This document shows positions 12,679 through 14,825 of a DNA stretch of 14,825 nt, piece after piece; the first letter of the stretch is position 1, and the number at the start of each line of letters is the position of its first letter. The position numbers and the translations under genes were made by a program. Under the pieces are notes generated by a model. That model ran no database searches. It had not been told where the DNA came from and worked only from the letters and a program-made list of their open reading frames with translations. This stretch comes from Candidatus Wolfebacteria bacterium (GTDB taxonomy: Bacteria; Patescibacteriota; Minisyncoccia; UBA6257; UBA9933), in contig JAPLZW010000046.1 in the NCBI GenBank assembly GCA_026394835.1, positions 1 through 14,825 on the forward strand, written 5' to 3'.

Positions 12679-12916
12679 GGATAAAAGTGCGGGCTGGGGA
12701 AGAGACGGACGCGCCGGCTCATTCCTATCTTCCCAACGCAATGGAGGAAGCGTCGGGCAGAAAAAGGCGGAGAATTTTCGTGAAGAGCGGTGCGAGCGCC
12801 AACACGAATAGCTCCCTCGGCGGGAAGCGGTGGCCAGAACCGCTACCCACTGTCTGGACTCTAGATTTCTAAATCCGCTAGATCCAGAGACTTATCCCAG
12901 CCTTGGTAATGAACTC
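12648..12916 (-). ncRNA. Putative structured non-coding RNA of unknown family (about 270 nt)
   Basis: A GC-rich island in an AT-rich spacer with no convincing frame. Read on the minus strand it starts about 7 nt after a TATAAT box and ends in a GC hairpin with six U. A closing helix pairs 12896-12902 (GGCTGGG) with 12692-12698 (CCCAGCC). Inside are four stems: 12853-12888 (TCTGGA/TCCAGA plus inner pairs), 12822-12848 (10 positions with one mismatch, GGG-AGCGGT), 12777-12808 (TTCGTG/CACGAA) and 12732-12757 (8 positions with one G-U). This is a multi-branched fold of the size of a housekeeping RNA. I looked for tmRNA, SRP, RNase P and 6S signatures and found none that fit. It could instead be a long leader with attenuator for the methyltransferase gene that starts 21 nt after the U-run. 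Confidence 0.6.
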
Positions 12917-12922
12917 AATTAA

Positions 12923-12928
12923 ATTATA
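12923..12928 (-). promoter_or_regulatory. -10 box for the putative non-coding RNA
   Basis: A perfect TATAAT lies on the minus strand (12928-12923), with a predicted start near G 12916. No recognisable -35 is seen at 16-18 nt; a small hairpin GGGG-CCCC (12941-12955) occupies that place. The remaining stretch 12956-13030 holds nothing I can identify apart from a purine-rich run on the minus strand. Confidence 0.5.
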
Positions 12929-13031
12929 CACCAAAAATATGGGGCGTGGTACCCCTCCGTATTACCGTCGCTCGTTCGGAAAAGAAAAGGTTATTCCACT
13001 CTCGTTTCTTTTCTCTCTCTTCGCTAGGCAA

Positions 13032-13073
13032 TAAAACAGCCGGAAGGGAGAAGTATTCCTCCGCCTTCCGGCT
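13032..13073 (-). terminator. Terminator of the accessory three-gene cluster
   Basis: On the minus strand AGCCGGAAGG (13073-13064) and CCTTCCGGCT (13047-13038) form a perfect 10-bp stem with a 16-nt loop. GTTTTAT follows. It lies 23 nt after the stop of the secreted 118-residue protein. The same stem read on the plus strand has no T-run. Confidence 0.75.
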
Positions 13074-13095
13074 ATATCGCCACGCAAAGCAATGA

Positions 13096-13452
13096 TCATT
13101 TCCTTTTAATAATATCCCGACATGGAACATCAGTAACGGTTCTTTGTGGCGAGAAAATGTGGCCAGGGGGCCACTCCGCACAAAGAACAGTTACTCTGAA
13201 TTTTCTTGGCTCTCCCCAAACCGGGGAGTAATACGCTCTTGTCCGCACGCATCCCTCCCAGTAGAGAGGCATAGCCAACGACGGCCAGAATGCCAGTGTT
13301 GTTATCCGTATCTCCTCGGCCGAGTTGACCGCTAATACCGCAATAAAATCGAACACTTCCGACACTGCCATGCTCACGGCGCCGGCTGACGCGGGACAAA
13401 GGAGAAGAGCCGCGAGGATTATAACAAAAATCACGGCCAACTTTCTTTTCAT
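13096..13452 (-). CDS. Small secreted protein (118 aa) of unknown function
   Basis: ATG at 13452 is preceded by AGGAGG with 6 nt spacing, which decides the start over the adjacent in-frame GTG at 13455. The product begins with a clear signal peptide: basic MKRK, hydrophobic LAVIFVIILAALLLC, then PASAGA with likely cleavage after AGA or a few residues later. The mature part of about 92 residues has a short hydrophobic stretch (VFDFIAVLAV), many aromatic and Pro residues (LAFWPSLAMPLYWEGC, YYSPVWGEPRKF) and three Cys (EGC, VLC, VPC) that may form a disulphide outside the cell. There is no proper lipobox before the Cys in the signal. No family is recognised. It is the last gene of a three-gene cluster, 30 nt after the 78-residue gene and 23 nt before a terminator. 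Confidence 0.72.
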   Translation of the reverse strand: MKRKLAVIFVIILAALLLCPASAGAVSMAVSEVFDFIAVLAVNSAEEIRITTLAFWPSLAMPLYWEGCVRTRAYYSPVWGEPRKFRVTVLCAEWPPGHIFSPQRTVTDVPCRDIIKRK

Positions 13453-13458
13453 CACGCG

Positions 13459-13464
13459 CCTCCT
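13459..13464 (-). promoter_or_regulatory. Strong ribosome binding site of the secreted 118-aa protein
   Basis: Perfect AGGAGG on the minus strand, 6 nt before the ATG at 13452. It argues for this frame against the overlapping frame starting at 13486, which has no such site. Confidence 0.8.
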
Positions 13465-13482
13465 TTCTTGAACCGGGAAAAT

Positions 13483-13719
13483 TCAACCGGATATCAAAAT
13501 TCCCTTCAAAAGCTCTCTGCTCGCCGGCCTGTGCTCATTTCCCATTCCGTTACGTCTGTCATCACCCCGCCAATTCTTACCATTCACCACCTGGAACAAT
13601 CTCATATTCTGGCAAGGGGTTCCCTTGGCGCAGCGCCGTTTGCCATCACGGCAAACTTCAACCTCCGATGACCGAAGCCTGCGGTTCTCGGGAACGCAAT
13701 GAGCTCCTATTGTAGCCAT
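13483..13719 (-). CDS. Small Cys-containing protein (78 aa) of unknown function
   Basis: ATG at 13719 has GGAGGAGGA just upstream with proper spacing; this decides the start over the longer in-frame ATG at 13782. The product is basic and polar, with Cys at residues 8, 23, 30 and 36 in the pattern HC-x14-C-x6-C-x5-C (VCRDGKRRCAKGTPCQNM). Four Cys could bind a metal or form disulphides, but no known zinc-ribbon spacing fits and there is no signal peptide. The second half (GKNWRGDDRRNGMGNEHRPA) is charged and probably disordered. Its start overlaps the 3' end of the HNH-like gene by 62 nt in another frame, so the two may be translationally coupled. I cannot exclude that it is not translated; the ribosome site is the main support. 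Confidence 0.5.
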   Translation of the reverse strand: MATIGAHCVPENRRLRSSEVEVCRDGKRRCAKGTPCQNMRLFQVVNGKNWRGDDRRNGMGNEHRPASRELLKGILISG

Positions 13720-14161
13720 ATATCCTCCTCCGCGATGGGAAAACCGTAACCTGCCGCTTCTCAATTTTCCCAAGAAGAGCAATTACGTCCCCAATCGCCA
13801 CATTACCAAAAAGCTTCTCCCAGCAACGGGCGAAATATAATGCTTCGTTCATGCTCCTCTCTCCGAAAATCCTGCTCCATAGAAGTTGGTAATTCCCATA
13901 CTTAAAGAAAACAAGCTCTGTGGTCTCTCCTCTTGTAATTCTCTCAATAAAAAAGATAATCTCCTTAGGGGTGAGAATGTCAAAGAGTTCTTGCCATAAA
14001 ATGGCAATAGCAAGAACGCGCTGTATCGGAAAGCCGTCAAAGAGATAATTCCAAAGCTCGTGCTTATTCTTTGGAAGCAAGAGTTTTCCATCCGCATCTG
14101 TTCCGCCATTTCGTTTCCAAGTCAAGTGATGCCACGTCATACGGCTCATTCCTGAACCCAT
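13658..14161 (-). CDS. HNH-like protein (HHLxxKxxGG motif), 167 aa
   Basis: ATG at 14161 follows GGGAGG with good spacing. Near the N-terminus is TWHHLTWKRNGGTDADGKLL (residues 9-28), continuing LPKNKHELWNYLFDG. The pattern HHLxxKxxGG, then LxLPxxKHxLWxxLF, resembles the core of HNH-type endonuclease domains, where His pairs and a later His bind metal and substrate. I recall similar short proteins in many Patescibacteria, usually unannotated. The remainder is helical (IQRVLAIAILWQELFDILTP, FARCWEKLFGNVAIGDVIAL) and may be a fused regulatory domain. The last 20 residues overlap the next gene and look unconserved. It is first in a three-gene cluster. Nuclease activity is inference: the classic Asn of HNH is not evident. 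Confidence 0.68.
   Translation of the reverse strand: MGSGMSRMTWHHLTWKRNGGTDADGKLLLPKNKHELWNYLFDGFPIQRVLAIAILWQELFDILTPKEIIFFIERITRGETTELVFFKYGNYQLLWSRIFGERSMNEALYFARCWEKLFGNVAIGDVIALLGKIEKRQVTVFPSRRRIYGYNRSSLRSREPQASVIGG
13723..13731 (-). promoter_or_regulatory. Ribosome binding site of the 78-aa protein, inside the upstream gene
   Basis: GGAGGAGGA on the minus strand, with 7 nt from its first GGAGG to the ATG at 13719. It lies within the 3' end of the HNH-like gene. Confidence 0.7.
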
Positions 14162-14168
14162 AAGAGAA

Positions 14169-14174
14169 CCTCCC
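14169..14174 (-). promoter_or_regulatory. Ribosome binding site of the HNH-like gene
   Basis: GGGAGG on the minus strand, 7 nt before the ATG at 14161. No convincing -10/-35 pair is seen further upstream in 14175-14228. Confidence 0.75.
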
Positions 14175-14228
14175 TTCCTGGTTTTCCAGCTCTGTCATAT
14201 TGATTAAATTTTATGAACAAATGACGCT

Positions 14229-14292
14229 TTCCGAACTATTCGGAACGCGCCGATTCGAACCAACGGCAAATCGCGAATTCGAATCGAAGCGC
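14229..14292. repeat. Two adjacent palindromes upstream of the accessory cluster
   Basis: TTCCGAA-CTA-TTCGGAA (14229-14245) is a perfect 7-bp palindrome of operator size. Next to it CGATTCGAA (14251-14259) is matched by TTCGAATCG (14278-14286), with outer GCGC on both sides (14247-14250 and 14289-14292), making a longer stem around an 18-nt loop. They lie between the trxB-side terminator and the HNH-like gene, where the cluster's regulation would be expected. Role as operator, recombination site or structured leader is inferred. Confidence 0.55.
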
Positions 14293-14301
14293 TCTTAATT
14301 T

Positions 14302-14331
14302 AAAAAACAAAAAACGCCCGATACGGCGTTT
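14302..14331 (-). terminator. Terminator after the reductase gene and 26-codon frame
   Basis: On the minus strand AAACGCC (14331-14325), loop GTATCG, GGCGTTT (14318-14312), then a T-rich run TTTTGTTTTTT. This is a strong Rho-independent terminator. Its first arm overlaps the stop codon of the 26-codon frame. Confidence 0.85.
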
Positions 14332-14410
14332 AAATCTCCGCTTGCGTTTCAACTGCGGCCCCTGCCATTTTCACGGAAAATCCGATTATGATTCTCGCGG
14401 CAAAATTCAT
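14330..14410 (-). CDS. Possible 26-residue peptide after the reductase gene
   Basis: ATG at 14410 follows TTAGGATTATTGC, with AGGA 7 nt before the start. The peptide is MNFAARIIIGFSVKMAGAAV ending ETQAEI; it is amphipathic or weakly hydrophobic. The TAA stop overlaps the first arm of the terminator, so the frame exactly fills the space between the reductase stop and the terminator. No family is recognised. At this length a chance frame is quite possible. Confidence 0.35.
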   Translation of the reverse strand: MNFAARIIIGFSVKMAGAAVETQAEI

Positions 14411-14430
14411 GCAATAATCCTAACCTTCCT

Positions 14431-14825
14431 TTATTTTTTATTCAAGTAATCGTATATTCCCAGAACCGCCTTAATCGCGTCCCCTACCGAGATGTTATTT
14501 TGCCGGTATTTGCAGTCGGTCACATCCCCTGCCGCCCAAATTCCAGACAGAGATGCTTCTTGGGTTTTGGGGTCAGCCACGATATGGCCATATTCATCAA
14601 GATTCACCAGGTCTTTTACGATGTCAGAATTGGGCTCAAGACCGATTTCCACAAAAACTCCCTGGACTTTCAGGTCTTTAATTTCTTTGGTTTTTAAATC
14701 CTGATATTTCAAACCTTCAACAAATTCTTTGCCATAAATCTCGGACACAACCGAACCAAATAATATTTCTACCTTGGGGTCGGTTTTTATTTTGTCCTGC
14801 GTTACGGGATCGCCTTTTAAAACAT
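14431..14825 (-). CDS. Thioredoxin reductase-like FAD/NAD(P)-dependent oxidoreductase, C-terminal part
   Basis: The last 131 codons of a pyridine nucleotide-disulphide oxidoreductase; the N-terminus lies beyond the right edge. The visible sequence begins within the NAD(P)H domain (VLKGDPVTQDKIKTDPKVEI), continues through SEIYGKEFVEGLKYQDLKT and VQGVFVEIGLEPNSDIVKDL, and reaches the FAD-binding end motif SGIWAAGDVTDCKYRQNNIS. It ends VGDAIKAVLGIYDYLNKK. GxWAAGDV is the conserved flavin-ribityl site, and the layout is that of thioredoxin reductase or AhpF. The redox-active CxxC lies outside the window, so the exact enzyme (TrxB, ferredoxin-type reductase or AhpF C-part) is not settled. It is followed by a 26-codon frame and a strong terminator. 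Confidence 0.88.
   Translation of the reverse strand, partial: VLKGDPVTQDKIKTDPKVEILFGSVVSEIYGKEFVEGLKYQDLKTKEIKDLKVQGVFVEIGLEPNSDIVKDLVNLDEYGHIVADPKTQEASLSGIWAAGDVTDCKYRQNNISVGDAIKAVLGIYDYLNKK

Noticed and set aside
12687..12872. Plus-strand 61-codon frame across the structured region
   Set aside because: No ribosome site, odd composition, and the DNA is better explained as RNA stems with promoter and terminator on the minus strand.
12692..12902. RNase P RNA, tmRNA, SRP RNA or 6S RNA as identity of the structured region
   Set aside because: The conserved cores I know (the GAGGAAAGTCC and ACAGAA regions, a tRNA-like end, GGTCAGG with GGAA loop, or a single long rod with a central bubble) are not seen on either strand.
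12924..13181. 85-codon minus-strand frame running over the terminator
   Set aside because: It crosses a strong terminator and a promoter, and has no ribosome site.
13130..13486. 118-codon minus-strand frame overlapping the secreted-protein gene
   Set aside because: No ribosome site and no recognisable domain, whereas the other frame has AGGAGG and a signal peptide.
14251..14268. tRNA T-arm-like sequence (GGTTCGAATC on the minus strand)
   Set aside because: No acceptor, D or anticodon stems can be drawn around it, and the T-stem does not pair properly. It is one half of an inverted repeat.

Overview
The window looks like a core-metabolism stretch of a small-genome bacterium of the Candidate Phyla Radiation (Patescibacteria), most likely Parcubacteria-like. 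This rests on the gene set (DUF5671 and DUF192 membrane proteins, a transketolase split into two genes, a 23S-rRNA-intervening-type four-helix protein), on AT-rich intergenic DNA, on mostly Shine-Dalgarno-less genes, and on several families of short low-complexity repeats, some of which sit inside reading frames. All genes I can support lie on the minus strand, so the biological order runs from high to low coordinates. The core gene pfkB ends in TGA, so the ordinary bacterial code applies.

Right end (14825-12640): the C-terminal part of a thioredoxin-reductase-like flavoprotein, a possible 26-residue peptide and a terminator. Next comes an accessory block: a three-gene cluster with strong Shine-Dalgarno sites (an HNH-like protein, a Cys-containing 78-residue protein and a secreted 118-residue protein), closed by its own terminator. 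After it lies a GC-rich, highly structured region with its own TATAAT box and a terminator-like hairpin. I read this as a roughly 270-nt non-coding RNA of a family I do not recognise.

Middle (12627-8459): a SpoU-type RNA methyltransferase, two adjacent DUF192 proteins (the second lacking 40 internal residues), glyceraldehyde-3-phosphate dehydrogenase, and a 603-residue membrane-anchored protein with an extracytoplasmic domain.

Left half (8416-1): a capA-like gene broken by a one-base frameshift, then a non-oxidative pentose phosphate cluster: rpiB, rpe, a 58-residue membrane peptide, the transketolase N-half, a DUF5671 membrane protein, a 37-residue membrane peptide, the transketolase C-half, a four-helix-bundle protein and a PfkB-family sugar kinase. 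The window ends in a large unrecognised protein that runs off the left edge. RpiB, Rpe and transketolase interconvert pentose phosphates and deliver glyceraldehyde-3-phosphate, which Gap oxidises. No transaldolase is present in the window.

Three things stand out. (1) Short repeats recur in the gaps and appear as in-frame inserts in pfkB, rpe and the methyltransferase gene. (2) A 146-bp inverted-repeat, MITE-like element ends directly at a start codon. (3) Several promoters have a -10 box only 6-8 nt upstream of the start codon, which predicts leaderless mRNAs. All names come from reading motifs by eye; no database search was possible.
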